NCBI RefSeq assembly: GCF_003024515.2
Contig: NZ_PYIX02000011.1
Coordinates: 1-64,000, forward strand
Source: Acinetobacter sichuanensis
GTDB lineage: Bacteria > Pseudomonadota > Gammaproteobacteria > Pseudomonadales > Moraxellaceae
Direction: 5' to 3'
Length of the DNA stretch: 64,000 nucleotides
In this document: positions 53,651-62,095 of the stretch, one piece after another
Position numbering within the stretch: position 1 is the stretch's first letter
How the letters are laid out: each line of letters starts with the position of its first letter
Translations under genes and position numbers: made by a program
The notes under the pieces: generated by a model
Seen by the model: only the letters and a program-made list of their open reading frames with translations
The model's database searches: none
What the model was told of the DNA's origin: nothing

Positions 53651-54805
53651 TTAAGCTGTTGCGGCTTTAATCATATTCTTGGCAATAATGATTTGCTGAA
53701 CCTGCGTTGTACCTTCATACAAACGGAACAAACGGACATCACGGTAAAAACGCTCAATCGCATATTCACTGATATAGCCCGCTCCGCCATGAATCTGTAC
53801 GCAACGATCTGCAACTCGTCCACACATTTCCGTGGCAAACATTTTGGCGCATGATGCTTCGGTACTGATATTTTCACCCAAATCACGGCGGCGAGCTGCA
53901 TCTAAAACCATACATTTTGCAGCATAAATTTCAGCTTTTGAGTCGGCTAACATGGCTTGAATCAACTGAAAATTGGCAATCGGCTGACCGAATTGTTTAC
54001 GCTCAATGGCATAATTCAAAGCATCTTCCAACATACGCTCCGCGCTACCTACGCTATACGCAGCAATATGTAAACGTCCTTTATCTAAAACTTTCATGGC
54101 AGTTTTAAAGCCCACACCTTCAACGCCACCAATCAATTGATCTTTATGGATACGACAATTTTCAAAAATCACATCACAGGTATGCGAACCTTTTTGCCCC
54201 ATTTTTTGATCAATCTTGCCAAGGCTCAGACCTGCTGTACCTGCTTCAACCAAAAATGCTGAAATACCCGATGCACCTTTAATTTCAGGATTGGTACGTG
54301 CCATCACGGTAAATGTACCTGCACGTGGCGCATTGGTAATAAAACGCTTGGTGCCATTTAAAATATAATAATCACCGTCTTTGACTGCTGAGGTTTTTAA
54401 TGATGCAGCATCTGAACCTGCGTCAGGCTCAGTTAAACAGAATGAGCCAATAATTTCACCGCTGGCATATTTAGGCAAATATTTCTGTTTTTGCTCATCC
54501 GTACCATCAATGATGATTCCACTTGAACCGATGCCGTTATTTGTCCCAATTAAAGAACGAAATGCAGGTGAGGTATGCCCCAACTCAAACGCCACATTGA
54601 CCTCTTCTTCCATGGTAATGCCCAAACCACCAAATTCTTCAGGAATGGTCAAACCAAATAATCCAAGCTCACGCATTTGTTGCACAATGCTTTCAGGAAT
54701 TTGATCGGTTTCTGCAACTTGATGTTCCAAAGGCACCAGTTCATTTTTGACAAAATCACGAATTGTTCCAAGTAATTGTTCCAATAAATCCTGATCACGA
54801 ATCAT
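53651..54805 (-). CDS. Acyl-CoA dehydrogenase (DcaA-like)
   Basis: A flavoprotein of about 384 residues of the acyl-CoA dehydrogenase family. Signatures are CLTEPDAGSDAASLKTSA, QKMGQKGSHTCDV, the FAD-binding QIHGGAGYISEY and the C-terminal catalytic Glu in LYEGTTQVQQ. It makes the first double bond in beta-oxidation, here perhaps of adipyl-CoA. GAGGA precedes the ATG at 54805 and decides the start over codons further up. It is divergent from the hydratase operon. Confidence 0.88.
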   Translation of the reverse strand: MIRDQDLLEQLLGTIRDFVKNELVPLEHQVAETDQIPESIVQQMRELGLFGLTIPEEFGGLGITMEEEVNVAFELGHTSPAFRSLIGTNNGIGSSGIIIDGTDEQKQKYLPKYASGEIIGSFCLTEPDAGSDAASLKTSAVKDGDYYILNGTKRFITNAPRAGTFTVMARTNPEIKGASGISAFLVEAGTAGLSLGKIDQKMGQKGSHTCDVIFENCRIHKDQLIGGVEGVGFKTAMKVLDKGRLHIAAYSVGSAERMLEDALNYAIERKQFGQPIANFQLIQAMLADSKAEIYAAKCMVLDAARRRDLGENISTEASCAKMFATEMCGRVADRCVQIHGGAGYISEYAIERFYRDVRLFRLYEGTTQVQQIIIAKNMIKAATA

Positions 54806-54929
54806 CACTATATTCCTCATTTTCAATTTTTAGGTTCAAGCTGCTCAATTTCAGACTTAAACCGAGTTAATTCCATTTCACTATTATTAAGTCAAAAAAA
54901 TACACAAAAAACAATATTTTTATTAAATT

Positions 54930-54946
54930 TATTTTGCATTGCGAAA
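54930..54946. promoter_or_regulatory. IclR-type operator, copy 1
   Basis: TATTTTGCATTGCGAAA contains a dyad of the form TTTnGCAnTGCnAAA. The same 17 bases recur at 55064. It lies about 125 bp upstream of the acyl-CoA dehydrogenase start. Confidence 0.65.
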
Positions 54947-55063
54947 TTAAATATTTATTCATATTATTTTCAATATGTTAGTTTAAAAATAAGCGTTTAT
55001 AAGGAAAATTTAAGTAATTTAATCTTGAAAATTGATGAAAATCAGGCAATATTAATTTAAATA

Positions 55064-55080
55064 TATTTTGCATTGCGAAA
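55064..55080. promoter_or_regulatory. IclR-type operator, copy 2
   Basis: An exact direct copy of TATTTTGCATTGCGAAA, 134 bp from copy 1 and 5 bp before the hydratase start. It shows that the open frame beginning at 55068 is not coding at its first codons. Confidence 0.65.
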
Positions 55081-55085
55081 CAAAA

Positions 55086-55883
55086 ATGGATTTTAAAGAC
55101 AAAACAATGGACTTTACCGATATTCAGGTCGATTACAGCATTGCTCAAGTTGCGGTCATCAAAATTCACCGTCCTGAGGCTAAAAATGCCCTGAATACAC
55201 AAGTCAGAAAAGAACTGGCTCAAATTTTCAGCACTCTGAGTTTTGCTGATGATATTCATGCCATTGTGCTGACTGGCGGCGATCATGTCTTTGCCGCAGG
55301 TGCAGATTTAAAGGAAATGGCAACAGCAAGTTCAACTGAGATGATATTGCGACATACAGAACGCTATTGGAATGCAATTGCACAATGCCCTAAACCTGTG
55401 ATTGTAGCTGTAAATGGCTATGCCTTAGGTGGTGGTTGTGAACTGGCAATGCATGCCGATATTATTATTGCGGGTAAAAGTGCAATTTTTGGGCAGCCTG
55501 AAATTAAGGTGGGTGTGATCCCTGGTGCAGGTGGAACACAACGATTGTTTAGAGCTGTTGGGAAATTTCATGCCATGCGCATGCTGATGACAGGTATGAT
55601 GGTGCCTGCAGAGGAAGCCTATCGCATCGGTCTGGTTTCTCAAATCACTGAGGATGATCAAACCATCACAACCGCAATCAAGATGGCAGAAAATCTTGCC
55701 AAACTTCCACCCATCGCATTACAACAACTCAAAGAAGTGGCGCTATGGAGCGAAGACGTGCCTTTGCAAGCGGGTTTGGCAATGGAACGTAAAGCGTTTC
55801 AATTGATGTTTTCCACCGAAGATCAAAAAGAAGGGGCGAATGCCTTTTTAGAAAAACGTCGTCCGCACTATTCAGGTCAATAA
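55086..55883 (+). CDS. Enoyl-CoA hydratase (DcaE/PaaF-like)
   Basis: A crotonase of about 265 residues. It has the oxyanion block FAAGADLKEMA, NGYALGGGCELAMHADIIIAG and PEIKVGVIPGAGGTQRL with both catalytic Glu, so it is a real hydratase. It hydrates the enoyl-CoA made by the dehydrogenase. The start is the ATG at 55086, just after the operator; the ATG at 55107 is also possible since neither has a strong ribosome binding site. First gene of the plus-strand operon. Confidence 0.88.
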   Translation: MDFKDKTMDFTDIQVDYSIAQVAVIKIHRPEAKNALNTQVRKELAQIFSTLSFADDIHAIVLTGGDHVFAAGADLKEMATASSTEMILRHTERYWNAIAQCPKPVIVAVNGYALGGGCELAMHADIIIAGKSAIFGQPEIKVGVIPGAGGTQRLFRAVGKFHAMRMLMTGMMVPAEEAYRIGLVSQITEDDQTITTAIKMAENLAKLPPIALQQLKEVALWSEDVPLQAGLAMERKAFQLMFSTEDQKEGANAFLEKRRPHYSGQ

Positions 55884-55940
55884 AAACTGATTAAACAAAC
55901 GTTTAAAAAATTAGTCTTAAAATATAATGAGTACTATGCA

Positions 55941-57461
55941 ATGACGTATGACATTAAAAAAGTCGCCATTATTGGCACAGGAATTATGGGCAGTGGGATT
56001 GCACAACTTTTTGCACAAGCCCATTTTTCTACTGTTTTATATGATGCTCAGCAAGGTTCGGCGCAGCTTGCCAAAGACAAACTCAGCCAAACTTTTGAAA
56101 AATTATGCGTAAAAAATAAAATTTCAGAAACACAGTGTCAGACCGCTATTCAACATCTGTCTGTTGCGAATGCATTAGCAGAACTTTCAGATTGTGATTT
56201 GATTATTGAAGCGATTGTTGAAAATCTGACAGTCAAACAACAGCTTTTTCAAGAACTTGAAAGCCTTGTTTCACCGCAAACCATTTTAGCTTCAAATACA
56301 TCATCACTTTCAATCACTAGTATTGCAGCCAAATGTGCTCAGCCTGAACGTGTGGCAGGATTACATTTTTTTAATCCTGTTCCACTCATGAAAGTTGCTG
56401 AAGTGATTGGTGGTTTAAAAACAGCACCGAACATTGTTCAGCAATTAAAGTTGCTCACAGAAAAACTCGGGCATCGTGCAGTCATTGCCAAAGATACACC
56501 GGGTTTTATTATTAACCATGCAGGGCGTGCTTATGGTACCGAAGCCTTAAAAATTTTAAATGAAAATGTCAGTACTATTGAGGACATTGATCGTATTTTA
56601 AGAGATGGTGCAGGCTTTAAAATGGGACCATTTGAGTTACTCGACTTAACAGGTCTAGATGTTTCTCATCCTGTGATGGAGTCGATTTATCATCAATACT
56701 ATGAAGAACCACGTTATAAGCCCAATCCTTTGACCCGTCAGATGTTGGAAGCAGGCACACTCGGGCGAAAGACACAGCAAGGTTTTTATACTTATCCTGC
56801 ACAGGAAAAAGAATCGATCGACTCGACCGTATCGGTCCATATCTCAGCAAACTTTCCAACAATATGGATTGGTGCAGACTTCCTGAAAGATCGTCAAATT
56901 TTAGAAAAATATTTAACAGATTTAAACATCGCCATAAATGCTGCGGAAATTCCAAATCCAAAGAGCTTATGTATTTTGGCATTTTATGGTGAAGACACCA
57001 CACATGCCTGTCTGCGTTATGCCACTGACCCTGCAAAGAGCGTGGCAATTGACATGCTCTATGATTTTACCCAACACCGTACGTTGATGCCTTCGTTACT
57101 CACATCATCAGAATCTACTGAAGCAGCACATGCCATTTTCAGCGCAGATCAAACTTCCCTGACCATTATTCAGGAAAGTGTAGGTTTTGTCGCACAACGG
57201 GTTTTAGCTATGATCATTAACCTCGGCTGTGATATTGCCCAACAACAGATTGCTTCTGTTGACGACATAAATGACGCTGTGCGGCTAGGCTTAGGTTATC
57301 CATTGGGTCCAATTGCATGGGGAGATCATTTAGGGGCAGAAAAAATTTTACTGATCTTACAGCGTATAAGCACTATTACTTTTGACCCACGTTACCGCCC
57401 TAGCCCATGGTTACAACGTCGTGTTGCCCTGAATTTACCACTTACATTTTCACCAGCTTAA
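55941..57461 (+). CDS. 3-hydroxyacyl-CoA dehydrogenase (PaaH/DcaH-like)
   Basis: A 506-residue protein with the NAD motif VAIIGTGIMGSGIAQLFAQA and HFFNPVPLMKVAEVI, KDTPGFIINHAGRAY. Two C-terminal 3HCDH domains follow; the longer length matches PaaH/PaaC types rather than FadB. It oxidises 3-hydroxyadipyl-CoA to 3-oxoadipyl-CoA. It lies 57 bp after the hydratase and 13 bp before the thiolase. Confidence 0.9.
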   Translation: MTYDIKKVAIIGTGIMGSGIAQLFAQAHFSTVLYDAQQGSAQLAKDKLSQTFEKLCVKNKISETQCQTAIQHLSVANALAELSDCDLIIEAIVENLTVKQQLFQELESLVSPQTILASNTSSLSITSIAAKCAQPERVAGLHFFNPVPLMKVAEVIGGLKTAPNIVQQLKLLTEKLGHRAVIAKDTPGFIINHAGRAYGTEALKILNENVSTIEDIDRILRDGAGFKMGPFELLDLTGLDVSHPVMESIYHQYYEEPRYKPNPLTRQMLEAGTLGRKTQQGFYTYPAQEKESIDSTVSVHISANFPTIWIGADFLKDRQILEKYLTDLNIAINAAEIPNPKSLCILAFYGEDTTHACLRYATDPAKSVAIDMLYDFTQHRTLMPSLLTSSESTEAAHAIFSADQTSLTIIQESVGFVAQRVLAMIINLGCDIAQQQIASVDDINDAVRLGLGYPLGPIAWGDHLGAEKILLILQRISTITFDPRYRPSPWLQRRVALNLPLTFSPA

Positions 57462-57474
57462 AAGGATTTTAAAC

Positions 57475-58683
57475 ATGTTAAATGCTTATATTTACGATGG
57501 TATTCGCTCACCGATTGGTCGTCATGGTGGTGCACTCAGTAGCATTCGCCCTGATGATCTAGCAGGTTTAGTCATTCAAAAGCTGATTGAAAAAACAGGG
57601 CTTTCAGGACATGAAATTGAAGATGTGATTTTAGGCAATACCAATCAGGCAGGTGAAGATTGTCGTAACGTGGCACGTCATGCAGGCTTACTTGCAGGTT
57701 TACCCGTCACTGTTCCAGGTCAAACAGTGAATCGTTTATGCGCTAGTGGATTGGGGGCAATTATTGATTCAGCACGTGCCATTAGCTGTGGTGAAGGCGA
57801 TCTATATATTGCAGGTGGCGTGGAAAGTATGACTCGTGCACCCTTTGTGATGGCAAAAGCTGAAAGTGCTTTTAGCCGTGATGTCAAAATATTTGATACC
57901 ACCATTGGCAGCCGCTTCCCCAATCCAAAAATCACCGAACAATACGGCGCGCACAGCATGCCCGAAACAGGCGATAATGTTGCCGTTAAATTTGGCATCA
58001 GTCGTGAGCAGGCGGATACTTTTGCTGCACAATCTCAAGCCAAATATCAAAAAGCCAAAGAAGTTGGATTTTTTGATGATGAAATTATGCCGATTGAAGT
58101 GGCTCAAGGCAAAAAATTGCCATCAAAATGGGTTCAAGAAGATGAACATCCGCGTCCAAGTTCAACTTTAGAGGCATTGGCTAAACTAAAACCATTGTTT
58201 GCAGGTGGTGTGGTCACCGCAGGCAATGCATCAGGAATTAATGATGGTGCAGCAGCTTTACTGATTGGTTCTGAAGATGCAGGTCAAAAATATGCTTTAA
58301 AACCGATAGCAAAAATTTTGTCTGCCGCTGCCGCAGGGATTGAGCCAAGTATAATGGGTGCAGGACCCATTGAAGCCATCAAAAAAGCGCTTACACGTGC
58401 CGATTTAACTTTAGCTGACATGGATATTATTGAGATCAATGAAGCATTTGCCTCTCAAGTATTGTCCTGCTTAAAAGGTCTCGATATTGATTTTGATGAC
58501 CCTCGAGTCAATCCAAATGGCGGTGCGATTGCGATTGGTCATCCTCTTGGCTGTTCTGGCGCGCGTTTAGCTTTGACAGTTGCACGTGAGTTGCAACGCA
58601 GTGGCAAAAAATATGCTGTGATCAGCTTATGTATTGGCGTCGGTCAAGGGCTTGCGATGGTCATTAAAAATTGTGCTGAATAA
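57475..58683 (+). CDS. 3-oxoadipyl-CoA thiolase (PcaF/DcaF/PaaJ-like)
   Basis: A 402-residue thiolase. The nucleophile Cys lies in NRLCASGLGAI, the His in NGGAIAIGHPLGCSGAR, and the second Cys in SLCIGVGQG. SIRPDDLAGLVI and ESMTRAPFVM fit the 3-oxoadipyl-CoA branch. It splits 3-oxoadipyl-CoA with CoA to succinyl-CoA and acetyl-CoA. AAGGA precedes the ATG. Third gene of the operon. Confidence 0.92.
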   Translation: MLNAYIYDGIRSPIGRHGGALSSIRPDDLAGLVIQKLIEKTGLSGHEIEDVILGNTNQAGEDCRNVARHAGLLAGLPVTVPGQTVNRLCASGLGAIIDSARAISCGEGDLYIAGGVESMTRAPFVMAKAESAFSRDVKIFDTTIGSRFPNPKITEQYGAHSMPETGDNVAVKFGISREQADTFAAQSQAKYQKAKEVGFFDDEIMPIEVAQGKKLPSKWVQEDEHPRPSSTLEALAKLKPLFAGGVVTAGNASGINDGAAALLIGSEDAGQKYALKPIAKILSAAAAGIEPSIMGAGPIEAIKKALTRADLTLADMDIIEINEAFASQVLSCLKGLDIDFDDPRVNPNGGAIAIGHPLGCSGARLALTVARELQRSGKKYAVISLCIGVGQGLAMVIKNCAE

Positions 58684-58713
58684 TCACACAGAGCACTCGA
58701 TGCAGGTAGCTTA

Positions 58714-58730
58714 ATTTTGCAAAGCAAAAT
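58714..58730. promoter_or_regulatory. Related dyad upstream of the IclR gene
   Basis: ATTTTGC-AAA-GCAAAAT is a perfect inverted repeat that matches the TTTnGCAnTGCnAAA form of the two operators with one change. It lies about 36 bp upstream of the IclR start, a good place for autoregulation. Confidence 0.6.
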
Positions 58731-58765
58731 AAGATAGCAATAAATTTCAAAAAGTATGCTTACAG

Positions 58766-59584
58766 ATGACTCAAATTCCTAATCTGGAAGAAATTCGGCT
58801 AGACCCAATTTCACATATACATCGGGATAATAATCCGCAATTTATTGCTTCACTTGCACGTGGCTTTGAGCTTTTACGTTGTTTTTCTGCTGAAAAACAG
58901 GTTTTGGGTAATCAAGAGCTTGCACAGCTTACGGGATTACCTAAACCGAGTATTGCACGGATTACGTATACCTTAGTTACCTTAGGCTATTTGAAACAGT
59001 TACCAGACACCACCAAATATATGCTTGATATTGGTGTGCTTGCTTTGGGTTATGCTGCGCTTTCCAATATTGTAATTCGTAATTTAGCGCATCCCTTTAT
59101 GCAGGAAATGAGCCTCCAAGTGCAAGCACCTGTAGCTTTAGCAACCCGTGACCGCTTGAATATGTTGTATCTGGATGTCATTCAGACCAACAGCATGATG
59201 CGTCGTCAGATTGGCTCAACCTTGTCACTTTATAGTAGTGCAATGGGACGTGCCTGTTTGGCTGCAACGCCTGAACCTGAACGGCAAGTTTTAATGACTG
59301 CATTGGAAAAGCAGCATCCCAAGCAGTGGGGCGAAATTCACTTAGGTTTGCAAAAAGCTTTTCATGATTATGAGCAACATGGCTACTGTGTATCTTTAGG
59401 AGAATGGAAGAAAGACATTAACTCTGTCGCGGTACCCTTACTGAATACCAAACATGGTCTTTTTGTCTTTAACTGTGGTGCACCAAATTTTCAGCTTTCA
59501 GCTGAACGCATTGACAAGGAAATTGGTCCAATGCTCAAGTTTATGGTGAATAATATTCATGAAGCTTTGCTCGATTTATCTTAA
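58766..59584 (+). CDS. IclR family regulator (PcaU/DcaR-like)
   Basis: A 272-residue IclR protein. The N-terminal HTH shows FIASLARGFELLRCF and LGNQELAQLTGLPKPSIARITYTL. The effector domain has SSAMGRACLAA and ends NIHEALLDLS. PcaU and PobR of the same family control aromatic and dicarboxylate genes in Acinetobacter. It follows the thiolase by 82 bp, and three related dyads suggest it governs both arms of the dicarboxylate block and itself. Confidence 0.88.
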   Translation: MTQIPNLEEIRLDPISHIHRDNNPQFIASLARGFELLRCFSAEKQVLGNQELAQLTGLPKPSIARITYTLVTLGYLKQLPDTTKYMLDIGVLALGYAALSNIVIRNLAHPFMQEMSLQVQAPVALATRDRLNMLYLDVIQTNSMMRRQIGSTLSLYSSAMGRACLAATPEPERQVLMTALEKQHPKQWGEIHLGLQKAFHDYEQHGYCVSLGEWKKDINSVAVPLLNTKHGLFVFNCGAPNFQLSAERIDKEIGPMLKFMVNNIHEALLDLS

Positions 59585-59628
59585 CAGCAAGACTGATGAA
59601 TCATTCCCATTTAAAAAATCACATGGGT

Positions 59629-59725
59629 CACACAACTGTTGTGTGGTGATGATTGAATTACCCAAATGAAGTTTAATGCTTTATTGATGATTATTTAGGT
59701 CACTTTGGTTCCTTCGGGAGCCAAA
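59629..59725. terminator. Two hairpins between IclR and the convergent AraC gene
   Basis: CACACAA-CTG-TTGTGTG (59629-59645) is a perfect short dyad. TTTGGTTCC-TTCG-GGAGCCAAA (59704-59725) is a stem with the very stable C(UUCG)G loop. They separate the two convergent genes and may stop transcription from both sides, although neither has a good U-tract. Confidence 0.45.
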
Positions 59726-59731
59726 ATGAAA

Positions 59732-60757
59732 TTAAATTGCCAAAAGCTGTTTACGCCACGCACGTGGTGAAATGCCATACCAACGTTTAAATGCTCGTGA
59801 AAAATTGCCTTGAGCTTCATAACCCAACAATTGTGCAATTTCTAAAATGGTCATCTCGCTGTTTTCAAGTAATTGTTTGGCTTTATTTTTTCGAGTCTGC
59901 TCCAGCAAAATTTCAAAACTGGTGTTTTGCTGACTCAGATAACGATACAAAGTAAAACGATGCACTGAAAAATATTCTGAAACTCGGTCAATACTGCAAT
60001 CACCATGTGGCAGTAATTCCTCTATCATCTGACATACCTGAATCTGTAAATCATTTTTTTTATGATCATGTAGTGCTGTTAAATGCGTCCGTAAAAAATC
60101 ATCCAGTTGATTATCATGTCCTGAACGCTGTTGATCGAGTTCTTTTTGTGGAAATAATAACTCATGCTGAGATTGACCGAACCACACAGGACAGCCAAAC
60201 AGCTTTTCATAGAGGTGTGCAGATTTGGGTTTAGGATAAGAAATCCGAACCAAAGTCGGATGCCATGATTTTCCGAGTACCATTTCCATAATGGAAACCG
60301 TTGCAACCAGATAGGCTGTCTGTAATTGCTCTTTATCGGGTGCATCTCCCTCGATCCGCATTTGGATACCAGCATAGCCCTGTTCTTCTTTTATGGATAA
60401 AAACAATCCCTTGTACCATAACTGCCCATAGTGAAATAAGCTTTGCAAAGCATCACGCAAAGTCGCTGCATTGAGCACTAAAAAACGCAATGGACCTGTA
60501 TTGGCTAAACTTGCTTTTTTCCCCATCAACAGTCCAAGATGGTCACACTGCAACATTTCTCGGGCGAGCTGCAATACTTTGCCATGTACCTGTAAAGGCA
60601 GAGGTTTCAGGTTCTGCTTAAAATCAGACTGCTCAATATCAAACTGCCGAAAAAACGCCCATGGCTCTATACCATGCTCCTCAAGTATAGTCGGCAATAC
60701 TGCCAATGCACCTAAAGGGATTGATTTTTCCTGCATTTTTGCATTTTTATTGTTCAT
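59732..60757 (-). CDS. AraC family transcriptional regulator
   Basis: A 341-residue AraC protein of the OruR/ArgR-like kind. The N-terminal arabinose-binding-like domain (PF12625; SIPLGALAVLPTILEEHGI, HYGQLWYKGLFLSI) is followed by a C-terminal double HTH (FSVHRFTLYRYLSQQNTSF, EIAQLLGYEAQGNFSRAFKRWYGISPRAWRK). Target genes are unknown. The neighbouring YeiH-type and DUF1302 genes lie on the same strand and could be targets. Confidence 0.86.
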   Translation of the reverse strand: MNNKNAKMQEKSIPLGALAVLPTILEEHGIEPWAFFRQFDIEQSDFKQNLKPLPLQVHGKVLQLAREMLQCDHLGLLMGKKASLANTGPLRFLVLNAATLRDALQSLFHYGQLWYKGLFLSIKEEQGYAGIQMRIEGDAPDKEQLQTAYLVATVSIMEMVLGKSWHPTLVRISYPKPKSAHLYEKLFGCPVWFGQSQHELLFPQKELDQQRSGHDNQLDDFLRTHLTALHDHKKNDLQIQVCQMIEELLPHGDCSIDRVSEYFSVHRFTLYRYLSQQNTSFEILLEQTRKNKAKQLLENSEMTILEIAQLLGYEAQGNFSRAFKRWYGISPRAWRKQLLAI

Positions 60758-60847
60758 ACAAAAAACCTATTCAGCATCCTTGGCAAAACCCGTTATGGCG
60801 AGTATTCCTATTTTATTTTTACATGAGACAGCTATAACATACTTTAT

Positions 60848-60883
60848 AAAAAAAATCGGACATCTTAAGACCAATAGATGCCC
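60848..60883 (-). terminator. Terminator of the YeiH-type gene
   Basis: On the minus strand GGGCATCT pairs with AGATGTCC (8 bp, one G-U, 10-nt loop) and is followed by GATTTTTTTT. It lies about 40 bp after the gene's stop. Confidence 0.75.
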
Positions 60884-60925
60884 TATCCTCAACATATTTT
60901 TAAGTTCTACATTCAGACAATCAAT

Positions 60926-61951
60926 TTACATAAAACTCAGTACAGCCCCCATAAACATCAGCTGTACGGTCAATACAAATGCAAGTAAAATCGGCTTGAT
61001 TCCTGCCTTTTTCAAATCAATAATACGTACACTGACTCCCAATGCCACCATTGCTGTTGCCAGCGCCAAATCATCCAGCCATACAATCATCTGATGAATA
61101 TCTTGAGGAATTGTCATCCACGAATTGAGCAACATACAGACGATAAAGCCAAAGACAAAAACAGGCGGTTTTATTGTACCTGCTGACTGACCATCAGCAC
61201 GATGACGGGTCAGCCAAAAACACAGAATCAATAAAAAAGGTGCCAATAACAATACCCGAATTAATTTGGTAATAATGGCAGCTTCAGCAGCCTGCGGTGT
61301 CATCGCCTGACCAGCAGCAACCACTTGAGCCACTTCATGTAAGGTTGCCCCCGTAAAAATACCATATGCCCGATCAGTCATCATGCCATGCGGAATATAT
61401 TGATATAGCCATGGATATAAAAACATCCCAATGGTGCCAAATAACACGATACAACTGACTGCGATTGCAACCTGATTATTTTTTGCTTTGACGATACCTG
61501 AGGTCGCCAAAATAGCTGCTGCCCCACAAATGGCATGACCTGCCCCAATTAAAATGACAGTTTCCCTTTCCATTTTCAGTAGCTTAATGCCTATCCAAAT
61601 CGCTAAACCCATCGTGGTTGCAATGAGAATGACATCAATCACAAAAGCCTGAACACCCAATGCCTGAATTTGCTGAATACTCAAACGAAAACCATAAAAT
61701 GCCACCGCAATACGTAACAGCCGCTGTTTGCAAAAGCTCATGCCACTGTCCAAAGTCAGATGCATTTTCTGTGGCATCAGGTTGCCACATAGCATTCCAA
61801 TCAGCATGGAAATCGTCAGCAAACCCAATCCCATATTTTGCAGATATTCAATTTTAGAGAAATAAAACGCCATCATTGCCAACATAAAAAATAATGGAAT
61901 GCTGAACAACTGCTCAGGAAATTGAATTTTTTTTTGCGCCTGCGAAAGCAT
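60926..61951 (-). CDS. YeiH family putative exporter
   Basis: A 341-residue integral membrane protein of the YeiH/UPF0324 family with about nine to ten hydrophobic helices. The conserved segment VILIGAGHAICGAAAILATS and the FLYPWLYQYIPHGMMTDRAYGIFTGATLHEVAQVVAAG block are clear. Relatives are called putative sulfate exporters; a YeiH-like protein is often found with sulfonate or taurine genes. Substrate here is unknown. Confidence 0.82.
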   Translation of the reverse strand: MLSQAQKKIQFPEQLFSIPLFFMLAMMAFYFSKIEYLQNMGLGLLTISMLIGMLCGNLMPQKMHLTLDSGMSFCKQRLLRIAVAFYGFRLSIQQIQALGVQAFVIDVILIATTMGLAIWIGIKLLKMERETVILIGAGHAICGAAAILATSGIVKAKNNQVAIAVSCIVLFGTIGMFLYPWLYQYIPHGMMTDRAYGIFTGATLHEVAQVVAAGQAMTPQAAEAAIITKLIRVLLLAPFLLILCFWLTRHRADGQSAGTIKPPVFVFGFIVCMLLNSWMTIPQDIHQMIVWLDDLALATAMVALGVSVRIIDLKKAGIKPILLAFVLTVQLMFMGAVLSFM

Positions 61952-61988
61952 AATGTAAACCTATCAATTTTTGGACAATACGAATCTG

Positions 61989-62010
61989 TTCACTTCAAAT
62001 GTGAAGTGAA
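61989..62010. promoter_or_regulatory. Perfect dyad upstream of the YeiH-type gene
   Basis: TTCACTTCA-AATG-TGAAGTGAA has 9-bp arms and lies 38 bp upstream of the start codon. The position suits an operator better than a terminator, and no U-tract follows. The binding protein is unknown. Confidence 0.5.
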
Positions 62011-62031
62011 AATAAGAAAAATTAGGGGAAA

Positions 62032-62078
62032 TAAAAATCAGATTGATGATTCTGTGCGCCACACAACATCAATCTGAT
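62032..62078 (-). terminator. Terminator of the DUF1302 gene
   Basis: On the minus strand ATCAGATTGATG pairs perfectly with CATCAATCTGAT over 12 bp (62037-62048 with 62067-62078), with a small inner TGTG/CACA stem, followed by TTTTTATTT. Confidence 0.8.
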
Positions 62079-62095
62079 GCTTAGACAGTACGATT

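Noticed and set aside
56617..57048. 143-codon minus-strand frame inside the hydroxyacyl-CoA dehydrogenase
   Set aside because: Shadow of a gene with a full NAD motif and normal length.
60471..61094. 207-codon plus-strand frame across the AraC-YeiH gap
   Set aside because: It is antisense to the start of AraC and the end of the YeiH gene and crosses a clear minus-strand terminator; no family recognised.
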